DNA of 64,000 nt from Dermanyssus gallinae (GCA_003439945.1 QVRM01002192.1:3069001-3133000), one strand, 5' to 3'. Positions 1 through 12,256 are shown, counted from the first letter of the stretch. Notes: generated by a model from the sequence alone, not told the origin. Made by a program: numbers and translations.

Positions 1-831
1 TGTTGTACTGCACCTCGAGCTTGTTGACGAACCACGAGCTGCGCTGGCGTGAGCGCGTGAAATGCATGATGAACTTGAACAGCGGCCACTGGATCTCAAA
101 GAGCGGGTCGCGGGCGTCTGTCGGGCAGACGCCACGCGTCGCCAGCTCACGATTGGGTGGCATCTTAATTGACGCATACTGCTTGCCTGTCGCCGTGGCG
201 TACGGGATCGTGAAGAAGGCCTGCAATCGCGCCAGAATGCAAATGGTGCCGTCTGAGTCCCAGACGGCCAACGAGTGTTCAGGCGCCTTGACGCGGGGAG
301 CTGCGCCGCGTTGCGCCATCGCCACAGGCTCTCCGGGTCGATCGGTCGCCCTCGTTGCGCTGGCTGCGCTGTCCGTCTTGGTGGTGGTGTTGTTGTTGTT
401 GCTGCTGCTGTTGCTGCTGCTGTGCTGCTGCTGCTACTAGAAGGGACGCCGGTGCCAACGTTGTTGTTCCTATTGTTGTTGTTGCCTTGATTGGTGTCCT
501 GGCCGATAAATTCGCCACCCTCCTCATCGCCATGCTCGTGGTTCTCCTCGGGTTCGACGCCATCACTGGCCGAAATCACCTGATCGTCGAGCGGAGGTGT
601 CTGCTCAAACGACGAACGGTCATAGTCCGAGCGGCTGAGCGCACCTGCGTCGACGTATTTGGCCGCGTCGATTGGTGGAAACACCACTGGCTGGCGGAAA
701 GCATTCGCTTTGTCCACACCGCAGACGGAGGCTAACAAACTGGCACGAAGCACTGTTAATAGTAACGCCAGCGATAGGAGGCACGGCGGCGCTGCCGTGC
801 GGGATACACGAGTTACTGTCGTTTGTACCAT
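1..831 (-). CDS. LAMP5/BAD-LAMP-like lysosomal membrane glycoprotein, 5' coding exon, partial, with an apparent 1-bp frameshift
   Basis: Reading leftward from ATG at 831-829, the first frame gives a hydrophobic signal peptide (LLSLALLLTVL region) and then an acidic, Asn- and Ser-rich stretch. The luminal domain is in another frame and begins near 310: AVWDSDGTICILARLQAFF, then FTIPYAT, ELATRGVC and SSWFVNKLEVQYN at the window edge. This matches the LAMP-family luminal fold, in which a G-T-x-C-[IL]-[LM]-A segment is followed by a beta-rich domain with paired cysteines; the closest pattern I recall is LAMP5 (UNC-46 in nematodes), which sorts proteins in neuronal endosomes. The frames are joined across a run of AGC/AAC codons at about 420-440, where one missing base would explain the switch; upstream of that run the LAMP frame hits a TAG. 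It could be a real null allele, an assembly error or repeat slippage. The transmembrane and tail exons would lie left of position 1. Confidence 0.7.
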   Translation of the reverse strand, partial: MVQTTVTRVSRTAAPPCLLSLALLLTVLRASLLASVCGVDKANAFRQPVVFPPIDAAKYVDAGALSRSDYDRSSFEQTPPLDDQVISASDGVEPEENHEHGDEEGGEFIGQDTNQGNNNNRNNNVGTGVPSSSSSSTAAATAAATTTTPPPRRTAQPAQRGRPIDPESLWRWRNAAQLPASRRLNTRWPSGTQTAPFAFWRDCRPSSRSRTPRRQASSMRQLRCHPIVSWRRVASARQTPATRSLRSSGRCSSSSCISRAHASAARGSSTSSRCSTT

Positions 832-937
832 GTTTCGTTTGTGACAGCAAGGAAACCGAACGTCAATCAACAACAGGAAGATGCTCTATTAATCAAACGC
901 TGACCAGTAGCCAACTTCGGCTACGCGGCAGCCTCTC

Positions 938-958
938 ACTGAGACGCGTACTTATATA
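938..958 (-). promoter_or_regulatory. Candidate core promoter of the LAMP5-like gene (TATA box and initiator-like TCAGT)
   Basis: On the minus strand a TATATAAG box lies at 958-951, followed by an arthropod-type initiator word TCAGT at 942-938. The ATG is about 110 nt downstream at 831. The box-to-TCAGT spacing (about 18 nt) is shorter than usual, so the real start may be nearer 927. This is inferred from motif and position only. Confidence 0.35.
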
Positions 959-2380
959 CCGTCTGCGCGTGTATTAACTTCACCTGTCACATCACAGATG
1001 AAGTTGTGTGCGGCTTTAGTAAAATATGAAGCGTGAACGATGCCAAACAGCGTGACGGTGATTGGAACTGCTTTATCGTAGTAAGTAAGCAAGCGCCGTT
1101 TTGAGACGGTACCAGCGAGATCAACTACCGGAACTACCGGATAACTCACTCAATCACACAGTGTAGTAAACAACAGAACGTCCTCTCCAAAGCCAAACTC
1201 TTGTCGTTTGGCGATCGCGAGGCAACTTCGTTGCCGTTTGTTCTTGGCGCTGTCCGGATCCGTTCCGGATGGCCGATAGAGTGATCCAAAGTGGCCTGCG
1301 ACGTCTCTGGGAGACTCCTCTTTCACTTGGTGAGTGCGTGTGTGTGAGTGTGAGTGTGCGGGTTTCTGCCGCAGCCGTGCCGCTTGGCCTGCCGCTCTTT
1401 TGGCTCAGGCGGAGGCTAGCGCTTGCCGGAGCACCAACATACTGCTTCGGGGAGCTCCAACATCACAGCCAAGCCAAACCCTGTTCCACAACATGGACGC
1501 AGCTCTACACAGGGCCGATTGCAATGCGTTCACTCATCTTTGGCTGGGTTGGCCGTATCTTCACATGTTTGATGGCGTCCTAATTGCCACCCACTGTCTA
1601 TTATATATATATATATATATAGCAACGTAAGGTAGAACTTCTACGACCACCTGTTTTCTCCTAAAATATACGAGCTGGAAATACGAAAATGACTATAATA
1701 GACATGTTACAAGATCATCATCCTTACTTATGACCTGCAGTAACATTTCATTGTTCTAACACGCGGCTGCCATACGATACCCAAGTGACGTTTAACTTGT
1801 ATCCTTAGGAGATGTGCGGTGTATTTATATTTAGTATACTTATACTAATTATAATTATAGCTCAGGTAATGTAGGCTATGGTTATTATAACTTAGATCAA
1901 CTTCAAGGAAATAGGCAGAAAACACCTATTTAAACTCATTGCGAATGTGGACGCCGTACATCTCTACACCGTATACTCAGTTAAGCAAATTGGAAATAAT
2001 GGAACATACGGAAAGCAAAACGAACGCGCATGGCTGCACAAAGCAAAATGACACAATAGACAGCAACAACCGCCTATCTAAATCTGTAAATGCTGTCGAC
2101 CTTTATAAATTGGTCAGCAACACCTGGAAAGCTTGGCGGAGAATCTAGGAAGGCTGGGCAATGAGACAAGAGGAAATATATGAGAACAGCTTACAGCTAG
2201 CAAGCCCGTTGAGAGTCGATTCTTCATCCTGTTATTGATGCAACATGCTCTTATAAAAATATTCCAGACACGTTCAGAAATGTTTGCGCAGAAAACCGCC
2301 TAACTCTGTACTTAAACCAGAAACACGCACAGTTAAGAGCAAAAATGTTTGCACACGTACGGTTTGAGCGAATAAACATG

Positions 2381-2417
<37 letters not shown>

Positions 2418-2480
2418 AAGAATTTATTATTAGTTTGGCATTTAAATTTATAGTGGGGGTGGAAAATAAATTTACGCACA
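959..2480. other. Intergenic stretch, no supported gene
   Basis: There is no coding homology on either strand. It holds a GT-rich patch near 1328-1365 and (TA)n tracts at 1601-1620 and 2383-2415. Short open frames here have no recognisable motifs. Confidence 0.5.
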
Positions 2481-2489
2481 CCCGCTAAA

Positions 2490-5400
2490 ATTGTTGGCGG
2501 GTAGTGTGAGAGAGTATCGGACTCCATCCTATCATCGTGTAATACCCACTGAAGACCACCTTTCCCAGCCGCCCTGGTTCGGAATTGTCTGACAACACAT
2601 CGACGAGAGGAGACTCTCGTACTCAATTGCGTCCTTGGCCTCTGTGTACTAAACCGGGGGGATGGGACCGCGCGAGTCAGCCGCGCTCGTAGGACCTCCT
2701 CCCGGTGCGTCTTTTCCCGCATCAGAGTATCTAAGTACTTGAGTCCCTCATTACAGTCAGACTGGCTGGACATCATCCTGGTGACAATGGAGGGCGTCAT
2801 CTCGCCAGCCCCTCCGTATTTCGTGCCAGTGCAGAAGTGGCTTACGTTACCTTAGTTTGCCACCGTACCAGATGTAAAAATCATGGACTAACGGCCGGGT
2901 TTACCAACCGCAGTTGTTTTCGGATACGGAAATGAGCCCAGGCGGTAGCCCAGTGGAACGTCTGAATTAACCGTTCTGTATCCCCTACAGATGCGCATAG
3001 CCATGGCCCTCTGGGCGACCCGCAGTGCACTGTGATTGCGACTGCTACGCAACGCCATGTCTGCCGACGCTGCGTAGAGTGTCGTAGATTTGGCGGCTGA
3101 TGTCAGAAGGCGGCGCCGAGATTCGCCCACGCCTTCCCTGCATAAGGGGTGACGAGATAGGTTCTAAGACACCTCGGCGACCTCCAGCTTGTCACATACA
3201 ATGTCTCGGTCTTTTGTGGGGCAAACTGTAGGTGGTAAGCCTTCATCCCCTACTTAATATTTTTTAGAGCCAGGTTTGCTGCAGGCTCCAGGGTGTCCTC
3301 TCGGTGAGCCGAGACCTTAGCTTGTGGTCTCGACACATTCCGGCATCTCCGGGATCCACAGGCCAGGTTTCATAGTACCGGAGCCCTAAGGCACCCCTGC
3401 CGTGATGTGATGTGTCTCGCCGTCGCCATAGGTCAGTAATCGCTGGCCCAGAGGGGCAAACAAAATTCGTTTTATTTGCATGGTGATCTGTCGTTTGTCA
3501 TTCATTGCCATCATTATGGCCCCCAATTAGCCGTATTAAAAGCATTCTTTACATCCAGTAAAATGAGAAATACGAACTTGCGAGATGCAAGTGGAGCTCT
3601 GAACTTGTGGCCTGCAAAGCGGAGAATCCGCTCGATGGCGTCAATGGTGGACCGACTTCGTCTGAAGCGGAATTGGGTGTGCGCGAGGCCGCGATTGTCC
3701 TCTATAGGGTGCAGCAGAATTTATTCAAAAAGCCTTGCCGCTGCGTCGAGAAGGCAAATTAGCCTGAATGAAAAGGATATCCTCCGAGGGTTTTGGTTAG
3801 CTTTGGAACTAGCGCAAGGCAAGTAACCTTACACCGGTGAGGAAATTGACCTTTACGTAGAATGCGTATAGCAAAATCTGCTAGTAGCTTTACGTGATCT
3901 GTCACCATTAACTTAACAACGGCAAAGGGCATACCGTTTGGGCCGGGTGACTTTCCCGGGCCAGCCTGTCGGCCCCCATCAGTAGCTCTTAGATATTTAC
4001 CGCAGGAATCTGTTCTGGATCAACCTCATAAATCTGGAGGGGTTTGTAATCCTATCGCGGGAATAGTGTTTCCACCAGAGCCTTTGTGTGCGTAGGGTAA
4101 GTCGGGGAAGAGCTACTCTAAGGCCATCTATGACAACCTTATATGGCCGGCCCCATAGGTCCGCTTGGACCTACCTCAATTAGTGTCTTTTACGTGTTTC
4201 TCTTGAACGCGGCTATAACGCTTCTCAGCTTTTGCCGTTGGCAATAAATATCTTGTAGCGCAGTGAGTCTGGTCCGAGCTTCTCGCACGAAGTCGATCAA
4301 TGCCCCGGCTCGCGCACGTCGTGCGAGCCACGTGCCAACGCGCGTTGCACATTTTTCCCGCGCCTCCTCAGCCTCTAATGTCCACAAGGCCCTAGGTAAT
4401 TGGCGAGCGCAGGATTCCTGAGGAGGGCCCCCGCAGCTCGACAGGCCCTAGATAGGGCGTGGGCAATGCCATTCTTACCTATGACTCTATTTTTCAGCCT
4501 CTAGCGTCTGTTTAAGGAAGCCCTTTTTAATTAGGTCTTATTATCGAGGTCTATCGGGGTGTGGTTGGTAAGACCACTGAAAATATCGCATAACGGTGAT
4601 CACTAAGCGACTCTTCACTTGTCCGAACTGTTCATAATGTCAGGAAACGTTGACCCTCGTCGCTGTTAAGTGTAAGGTCTAGGTGAGACATTTGTGATTC
4701 TCGCACAACTGTTAGGTCGTTGGGCTGATTGTACAGAAGAAGGCTGCGCTGGGCCACCCAGTCCATGAGTGTCCATTGTGCGAGTTAAAATCCTCGCTAC
4801 TAGGGGCTTTCCAGCGTGTTCCATAATAGACGCCTCTAAAAACAAATCGAAACGAGTGGCCTATTTGGCGAGATATAACAGCTATAATTTACTAGAGAAG
4901 AGTTGGCAAGTTCCACCCATGTAAACCCTAGACCCATTCCCCTTTCGACCAATAGTGAGCAACGGGTCCTGGCGCGTCTACAATATAGCGCTGTTCCGAC
5001 CATTACCGGTAACGTACGCCTTCTGTCTACTGTCTAGTGTTTTGCTGGGTTCAGATAAAGTAAATATGGCAATTCGTTTCCGCAGCACGTTAACTTGAAG
5101 CAGGTTAATCATGACAATGCCGGGGAAGGTTCTCCTACCACTTGCTAAGCGAGGCCGCCGTTATCCCTGTCCTCGCTGTGACGGGGTCTACGTGGCCTAC
5201 TGGGGCCCTGCCTAAGGGGTGGTTCGTGACTGTGGGGCTGCCGGAGTCTGTGAACCCGCAGCGTCGATGGGAGGATCGATTCAGCCGCCTTCTTATAACT
5301 ATGTGTACGGGCTCGCTGGACCTGAGTGTTGCAGTCTGGGCAGCCCATACCACCCGCCCTGTGGCCCGGAACCTTGCAAATGATGAGGTGAGCTATCGGC

Positions 5401-6540
5401 TCCATGCAGTCCTGAGCAGTGTGTCTCTCCAAACCGCACCAGTTTGCCGACCGCCTGCTCTATCGAGCACGAGTCCTCCGTGTGCCCTGGCCGTTGACAG
5501 CAAATTGAAAGACGCGTCCATGTTTCGGGTCGACAATCACACCCTTGGACCTATATCGTTCGGTGTGATGGCATTGGGCGACTGATCTAGGGGTCCAAAG
5601 CAGCGCGTACCTCCCCAAGCTAGGACGACATGGCTTCGGTGATGCTCTTAGCCACAAATGCTCCCAGCCGGTGGTTTCTTTAAGGCGATTAGCAAATTCC
5701 CCTCCTCTATTTTCAGGAGGCCCCAAAATGCTGAGCCAATGTCTGCCCGATCGGCAAGGTGGTTTTTGAGGGCATTGAGGGGCTTCGCGAAGGTTCGACC
5801 CTTCCCAACCAGGACTCTCATCGAGGTCTCTCCGATCAGGGCGGGCAGGGGAGAGGCCGCCACCCTCGCAGAGGAGTTCTATTCAGCATCTTCTCTGCAT
5901 AGTTAAGGAGTCGCAGCATAGGTTAAGCGCGGCGGCTCCTTAACGCAATAAAGGAGGGGAGGCTCTGGTTGTAAGCTTCCGGGAGTTAAAAAAGGCCTAG
6001 TAGTGCAGTGAGGTTTCAGGCGTATGCGAACTAGCGCGGCCGTTCGGGCCTATCTGAGCGTCCAGGTAGGCCCGAACGCCCGCTGGGACTGTGGGCGCAT
6101 GTGTTCCCTAGCCTTGAGCGCGGCTCCCAGTTCACTGCATAGCTCCTCCATCTGTTTTGCTGCTTCCAGCCTGGAAGTGCGCAGGGATGTGTCGAGGGCG
6201 GTTGGCTTTTTAGATACCTCAAGTGATTCCACTGCAAGCTTTTCTGCAAGGATCTTGAGCTCCACCTTTGTGTTCATTGTCTTACGAGGTAAATCGTCAA
6301 CTTTATGTGTTTCTTGAGGGTGCCGTATTTCATAAGAAATCTCGGCAAGGTCTCGGTAGCCGCATCGGCACCCCGTTTGGAATCGTGGGCTCCATTAGGG
6401 GAGTCGTCAGCATACCGTTTCCTAGTGGGCGCAGGGTCCTTATTGTTGGCGTCTACGTCGCCTTCGTTCTCAATGCCGGGTACGTTCTCATGCCTCGGCG
6501 CTTCAACAGGTCCAATTCAACAGCCACCATATGTCTAATG
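2490..6540 (-). mobile_element. Degenerate R1-clade-like LINE (ORF1 and ORF2 relics)
   Basis: The parts are in the expected order on the minus strand. Around 6277-6050 is a coiled-coil-like ORF1 piece (EAAKQMEELCSELGAALKA). Around 5430-5145 is a Cys/His-rich patch that could be gag knuckles. Around 4387-4190 is an Arg-rich linker between endonuclease and RT. RT follows: QFRFRRSRSTIDAIERI near 3700-3640 and motif A as LLDVKNAFN near 3560-3535. Around 3130-2890 is the RT-distal part (RRRLLTSAAKSTTLYAA, then AQRAMAMRICRGYRTV). Many stops and frame changes make it a dead copy. The Arg/Lys-rich RT finger segment and the YRTV motif are typical of R1 and related arthropod elements. Boundaries are approximate. 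Confidence 0.75.
6041..6078. repeat. 12-bp inverted repeat with 14-nt loop inside the LINE ORF1 relic
   Basis: CGTTCGGGCCTA at 6041-6052 is the exact reverse complement of 6067-6078. It is GC-rich in an otherwise AT-rich setting and lies in the degenerate ORF1 region. No function can be assigned. Confidence 0.6.
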
Positions 6541-7480
6541 TATAAAAAATAATAATAATAATAATTTCAATACAATGATATATATATACATACCATCGTA
6601 CTGAAACAAATAAAAATTTTCTCGTCTGTTCGGCGAGTTGTTGTCCGCAGGTTGTGCCCTCCATCGAAAAGTTAACATCAAGGTAGCGGAAAGTGTTAAT
6701 GAACTCGACTGGTCCAGTACTGAGCTTCAAGCGATCGGAAGAAAGCTGTTTTTCAGGTCTAAATTTGATGGCTCTAGTTTTCTCGGCGTTAATCTGAAGG
6801 CAGTTGTGCAACTCCAACTTGTGACGATTCTGTGTGACTTTGCTTGAAGACTGCTGGCGATGAGAGTTAGTGCCTTGGCGCCAACATCTGCATTGGCGAG
6901 CTTCTGGAGTACAGCATTGTTGTTGCAAAGTTGACTTTAAATCAACAAATAAGGCATATAGGAACCTTTCCCGAGACGTATGAAGTTGTTGGCTTTTTCT
7001 TTTCGGGTTATATCTTTGTGCATGCGGTTATGACCAACTCTCCTTTACGGAATTCATGCTACTCTTGGGGTATTATGTTGCGGTGAGCTGGTGGAATATC
7101 GAAAGACGTGTTGTGAGAACCGATGCCAAAATCTTATAAATATAACTTGCCCCTTCAGGATCGGACATTAGTAAGATCACTGTTTCCTTTTGATATGATG
7201 ACTATAAGGATGCATTCCCGCCACGTTTCCGGGACATGGCTCTCATATAAGTATACATTAAAGATTTTAGAGATAATAGACCAAATATGAGTAGTCTTCG
7301 TGGCGTTTATTTCGGACAAGTTCGGGACCGAACGTTTTATACCTTTTAGTTTGACCAATAGCTTCTAGAACATAGCTGTAACTGATAAGTCATCTAGAGC
7401 CTTCTCAGATTCCCCATCAGATTCTGCTGCAACTGAGATTTCCCGAGGCATTGTATTGATGGAGGCAAACGTGCCCTTAA
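6540..7480 (-). mobile_element. Degenerate LINE reverse transcriptase fragments (second element)
   Basis: The minus strand of 7358-7155 encodes IFNVYLYESHVPETWREC followed by KGNSDLTNVRS, the segment before RT motif A (compare the usual W-K-x-A-x-V-x-P-I-x-K-K-G-x-x-x-x-x-x-N-Y-R-P pattern). The minus strand of 6870-6620 encodes LQINAEKTRAIKFR and later INTFRYLDVNFS, the RT-distal N-x-x-K-T and F-x-Y-L-G-V pattern. The central catalytic part is missing. Order and strand are consistent with one internally deleted copy. The clade is not resolvable by eye. Confidence 0.6.
6549..6565 (+). repeat. (AAT)n microsatellite
   Basis: A short run of AAT units lies next to the 3' end of the LINE fragment. 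It may derive from its simple-sequence tail. Confidence 0.6.
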
Positions 7481-8143
7481 AATGTTCACAGAGCACATCC
7501 CAGAGAATTTTAATTATCACCAGCTATGATTAACCAGGCCTGAAAGGAGTTTCTCTGCCTTTTCCTCACTACTCGCTACTGCCGGTCTGCTGGGTTTCAT
7601 GAACCCAAAGAGGCCTGCAAATGCCGTCGTTGTGAAGGTCAATGTTCCTTGTATCACCTACACGATTGTACTGAATCCGTATCGCTTTCTCAGCTCCAGC
7701 GAGAATACTCATAAACCCTTTTTATCATATTTGTCATATATATTATGTTTGTATTTACATACTATTTTTTATTCACAAACTAGGTAACTTTTAAATAAAT
7801 TAATTAATCGCTGTTCCTGTTTTATGAAGATTTTATCTTTTTTTGTAGATGCAAGGAACCGATATGTTTTGCGGAAGTCTAAGTAAGTGTTCCGAGATGG
7901 CCCATCTGTCCTCGATGCATTCAATGATAGCAGACTTAGCAAATTTGGTGAAGTTCATAACATTACCGAATAAACCATGCGGCAGATCTCTGTTTGAAAC
8001 GCTGCAATTTGCCGGCTGACTTCACCATACCGTTGAAAAGAAGTCAACGACATAAGATAGCGACAGAGACTCAATCGATTGAGGATCCCACTCCGCAAGG
8101 CCCTCCAACAGTAACTTAATAATTAATTTTTTTTAAGACACCT

Positions 8144-8189
8144 CTAACGGCTCGCAGACACGTCGCGGGACGAGCTTGCGAGCCGTTAG
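8144..8189. repeat. 13-bp perfect inverted repeat, 20-nt loop
   Basis: CTAACGGCTCGCA at 8144-8156 pairs with 8177-8189. The loop contains CGTCGCGGGACGA. It could be the core of a decayed hairpin element. Confidence 0.6.
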
Positions 8190-9346
8190 ATAGTGGGCCA
8201 CGCGAGTCTACAAAAATGTGGAAGTTTGCGGGTCACTACATATCCATACTGATAAAGATCGTACTGATGGAAAACATCGATGAGCGCAGATGTTCTTGGA
8301 GATGATACATGAAAGCGGCAATTGAGATCCACAGGAAGTATGACTGGTTGATTACTTGGAGCTCTTGAGAACGCAGAACAGAGTTTCCCTACAAGTGGTT
8401 CGGTCGAGTCTGCGGTACTGCTTCTACTGTTACTACCACGGTTATAAACTGACGCGTATTTCTGGCCACAGTATTATCTCTTGTATGATAAATCTGCCAA
8501 TCCCAGCCAATATTTTTTAAATGCCGGCCTAACAATACGGAATGTTTTTCCGGCTTTGTGGGCAGTGGTAGCCATAAAATCCCTGCACATCAAAATATTT
8601 CGTAGCAAATGTTTTCGTTAAAACTATTAGATCCATACCGTAAGAACTCTCGTTGGATATACAATCCATTACAAAATCTACGCCCCCGATATTGCACTGT
8701 GTGATGCAAAACGTCGTCCCATTACTGGTGGGACGCGTAAGCGCTTAGCCTGAGATGCCTCGTAGTGCTGCAATGCGGCTTCTATATACCTCATCATAGT
8801 TTCCCGAATTGGAGATGGTCCTATTTCTTTTTCCACAAAACTCCTTCGGCTTCGTGTTCACTCCGTTGAGCCTGCGGGGCTTGGAATTGCGGACCGGATT
8901 GCGAGGTTTCCTGTTGTTGCTTTTCGAACAACAACGGGAATAACTATGACTTTCTTTCCAGCCTTATTGCCTGTGGCGAGCGAGTTACGCGTGCCGTGGG
9001 TACCTCCACGCGCCAAAAGGAAGTTAGTCTGATGTGTAAACTCCCTATAGTAACATTCCCTCGGTCCCTTTTATGAGCATGGGAGGCAGACCATACGATA
9101 TAGATTATGTGCCAATGAATTCATATTGTCATATTGTCGTGGCCCATTTGAGGGCCGTTACGGCTAATGAACGTTAGCTGCCTTGGTTTAATAAGCAAAA
9201 CGAGTCGAGAGTGCTACTCGTTGTTGTTGCCGTTACTACTGCAGCTGAACTTCCTTAAATGTTGGACTCTCGGAGGAGCATGTACCGCGCTGGTCCTACA
9301 CGTTACGCCGCTTTCCTAAGGTTTAACACAAAAGAATGGGAAGTAA

Positions 9347-9398
9347 GATATATATATATATATATATATATCTACGTTTGCACAATCGGCAGTGCTCG

Positions 9399-9434
<36 letters not shown>
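9347..9434. repeat. Two (TA)n tracts separated by about 30 bp
   Basis: TA runs at 9347-9371 and 9402-9434 flank a short unique spacer containing TCGGCAGTGCTCGC. Confidence 0.8.
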
Positions 9435-9437
<3 letters not shown>

Positions 9438-10143
9438 TTAAGTCGTTAGTTAAATAATATATATGTAAATAATTAAAAAATCATCACAAAATGTTCTATA
9501 TATAGTGTAGTCTAGAACATCTTATATCTAATATATGTTAAAATAGTAAGCTAAAACATCTTCATCAACGTGCACTTGTTGTGGCATGCAGGGTTATGTT
9601 TCGTATACTAGTAATGCTGGAAGATAAAGTTTGCGGATATCGAGGATAAATTCTTCGAAACTGGAGCTATGACACGTAACGAATGGAGAGAGGCGTATCG
9701 TTACAACCGTCATGTCGTAACCCGCTATGCCGTACACGGCTTTCATCATAAACTGTGTATCGTGCGGGACTTCCACGAACCAGATGACCATTGCAGGTGC
9801 TCTAGATGCGAAGCACACTGTGAAAGATACCGCGCCGCTCCCTGTGCTCTGGTCCCTTCCTTAGATATCTTGTGGGCTCAACCCCCAATGTGACACGACC
9901 ATGCCTAATGGTGCAATTTTAGCAGCTATTGTATACAGTGAAGAGACATATATATATTGTGTTTATACTACCTGGCAAAGGTGAATAAATGTTTGAATTA
10001 ATAGTTATTAATTATGTTTCGTATAACGCAAGCATGACTTACAACCATGCCAGAAAAAATATTTCAGACGATGATATTGGTATATTCTTCCTATTACATG
10101 CAAACTTGCTCTTCTTGCATGCGAGTTGTTACTAGTTAATTCG

Positions 10144-10144
<1 letters not shown>

Positions 10145-10200
<56 letters not shown>
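10145..10200. repeat. (TA)28 microsatellite
   Basis: Uninterrupted TA dinucleotides, about 330 bp upstream of the first visible kinesin exon. Confidence 0.9.
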
Positions 10201-10206
<6 letters not shown>

Positions 10207-10531
10207 ACCAGTTTTTTTAATGTTGGTACTGCCTGGCAGTCCCCACAGGCACCCAGAAGGAACAGTGACGCTTTGCAAACAACCGATAGCTAAGAAAGCT
10301 TGCGAATAGTGCTACATGTGTATGTTTCTCATGAATGCGCTAACACGAACTGTTGATTTCTTCACAAAAATATTTTTTGAGAGTCCTACAATGGTTTTAA
10401 TTGTCCACTGTTGTTTACAGAGGTTTTGCTGTAACCGTTGACTTTCTTCCTATGTTTAAATAACATTCAGAATACACTTTTTTAAAATAATTTTCTAGTC
10501 CTTTTCGAATAAAATTCAAGTCTTTGTGCAG

Positions 10532-10729
10532 GGTTCGGAGCGTCAGAGCAAGACAGGGACATCGGGCCAGCGACTTAAAGAGGCATCGAAAATCAACCTG
10601 TCGCTGTCCACATTAGGCAACGTCATTTCAGCCCTCGTTGATGGCAAGTCTACCCACGTGCCGTACAGAAACTCAAAACTTACACGCCTGCTGCAAGACT
10701 CTCTCGGGGGAAACTCCAAAACACTCATG
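10532..10729 (+). CDS. KIF3A: Kinesin-2 subunit (KIF3A/Klp64D type), exon with C-terminal half of the motor domain
   Basis: Sixty-six codons lie between a CAG acceptor (10529-10531) and a GT donor (10730), phase 0 at both ends. It begins at GSERQ, the end of the switch II L-A-G-S-E-R motif, and continues with [37 protein letters not shown] and [14 protein letters not shown]. These are hallmark kinesin motor residues (alpha4 helix and the [17 protein letters not shown] motif). With its partner and KAP3, the family forms heterotrimeric kinesin-2, which drives plus-end microtubule transport including anterograde intraflagellar transport. The later stalk and tail match KIF3A better than KIF3B. 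The preceding motor exons (P-loop, switch I, start codon) should end in phase 0 but were not found upstream in this window. Confidence 0.93.
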
Positions 10730-10732
10730 GTT

Positions 10733-11435
10733 TGTATTAAACTCATCTAAGAAGGTGATTTCTGCCCTATGTTTGATTTATTTATTATTAAAACGAGGCG
10801 TTTATTAGATACCCAAGAAATATACAGTATAGTCAAAAATGAAAATAGTGCTTTTTGGACTCTCGTCGTTAAGACGATCTCTCGTTTTGCAAAAACAGAC
10901 ACGAACGTCACACTTATGGTGGATACGTTTTTATAGTTTTTAATTTAAATTAGGCAGGGAATAGGAATCATATTTTAATTTACCACAACCAAAATGTGGA
11001 CGAACTACTTGTTTGTTGTTTAAGCGCACTTTATTGAAATAATAAATCAATAAAATCCAGTAACAGATAATCATGGTCACTTTATATACAATACTTAGCC
11101 TTTCCCAAGTAGATGTTTGTCGGATCGAAAATATAACTTGTAACCAGTGTTGCGAGAGGCAAAGGGTGCGTTTCTACCTAAGACGATAATAGAGCACAAA
11201 TCTAGACAGCACACAACTGAGTACAAGCAAGCACATTTCTTTAGCAAACTGTAGGTCCTCCATCCGAGATGGACCATAAGCTATTTTCATACCTGTATAT
11301 GAAGAAATGGCCGGCCAGTTGCACCAATGCTTCGTTAATGTAACATATTCGTATCTATGACTAATTTATGGTCCAATAAAATCAACCAATTTAATATATT
11401 CATATAAATATACATCCACTTGATGTGTGCAACAG
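10733..11435 (+). other. KIF3A intron
   Basis: AT-rich intron with no recognisable inserted element. Short open frames at 11095-11277 lack motifs. Confidence 0.7.
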
Positions 11436-11563
11436 GTGGCCAATATAGGTCCGGCTATGTACAATTATGAAGAGACAATCAGCACACTGCGTTACGCTAA
11501 CCGCGCTAAAAACATTCAGAACAATGCGCGTATTAACGAAGATCCCAAGGATGCTCTTCTCAA
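11436..11563 (+). CDS. KIF3A: KIF3A exon: end of motor and neck linker
   Basis: It starts after ACAG at 11432-11435 and ends before GTAAGT at 11564, leaving phase 2. It encodes [20 protein letters not shown], then [20 protein letters not shown] and LL. This is the conserved kinesin alpha6 segment ([11 protein letters not shown]) and the kinesin-2 neck-linker sequence N-E-D-P-K-D-A-L-L. Confidence 0.93.
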
Positions 11564-11984
11564 GTAAGTTGCTCTCTCTATGTCATTGGCGTTTTTGTTG
11601 TTTTGCGCTCTTCGGGAGAATATAGATAAAATAAATGTTTTTTTTACTTGATTACTCCTCGACACTAATGTCCGTGCATGGGCATTAATGAACAAATAAA
11701 GAATGACCGCGTTAATGCACATATACATAATCTAAAAGTAATTCAGTTGATTCATGCGCTAGCGGCTAATTAGCGGTTACGCCAAGACAGCGCCTCTACA
11801 GGAAGTAAAATTGAAATCCAGAAACACAGACATTGACGAATGTATGCACTGGATGCGATGATTTCCATAGTTTGTATTACTACAAAGCTTAATCATTTGC
11901 GCAGTTGTCGCCGTTGAGATTTCTGTTCCGATAAGCAGACAATATCGTCTAAACGTATTTACGTTATGTCTTTGCACAAAATAG

Positions 11985-12256
11985 AAAATTCCAAAAAGAG
12001 ATCGAAGACCTAAAGAGACGACTGGCCGAAGTAGAAGCAGATGGCGACAGTGGCGGGTCTGGCGGCGAAGACGAGCGGGACCGGACAACGGCAAGTAGCG
12101 AAAAGGCATCGACTCATTCAGGCGACTCGGGAGGCGCGGCTCGCCGGGGAAGTGATGGCACTCAGCCGTCAAAAAGTCGCAGTGTCGAGCTGCAAGAAAA
12201 GCTGGCCTACCTGGAGAAAAGGATCATCGTTGGAGGGGAAAATCTCCTCGACAAAG
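11985..12256 (+). CDS. KIF3A: KIF3A exon: neck and start of stalk
   Basis: It follows TAG at 11982-11984, and the AA from the previous exon plus A completes Lys. It encodes KFQKEIEDLKRRLAEVEADG, a Gly/Ser/Asp-rich charged hinge, then VELQEKLAYLEKRIIVGGEN and LLDK, ending phase 1 before GTAATG. The F-Q-K-E-I-E-x-L-K start and the K-x-I-V-G-G-x-x-L-L motif are shared with KIF3A. The neck-to-stalk acidic/Gly region is shorter than the vertebrate one. Confidence 0.9.

Larger units (their letters stand above)
7480..10144. other. Intergenic or intronic stretch without a supported gene
   Basis: It holds a 13-bp inverted repeat at 8144-8189 and (TA)n tracts at 9347-9371 and 9402-9434. Overlapping short open frames lie on both strands at 9594-9893; that patch is less AT-rich than its surroundings, but neither frame is recognisable. 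If the kinesin gene at 10532 begins left of the window, all of this is intron. Confidence 0.4.

Noticed and set aside
279..566. Poly-Gln/poly-His frame opposite or beside the LAMP-like frames
   Set aside because: It is the third frame through the AGC/AAC triplet run; the signal peptide and LAMP domain are in the other two frames.
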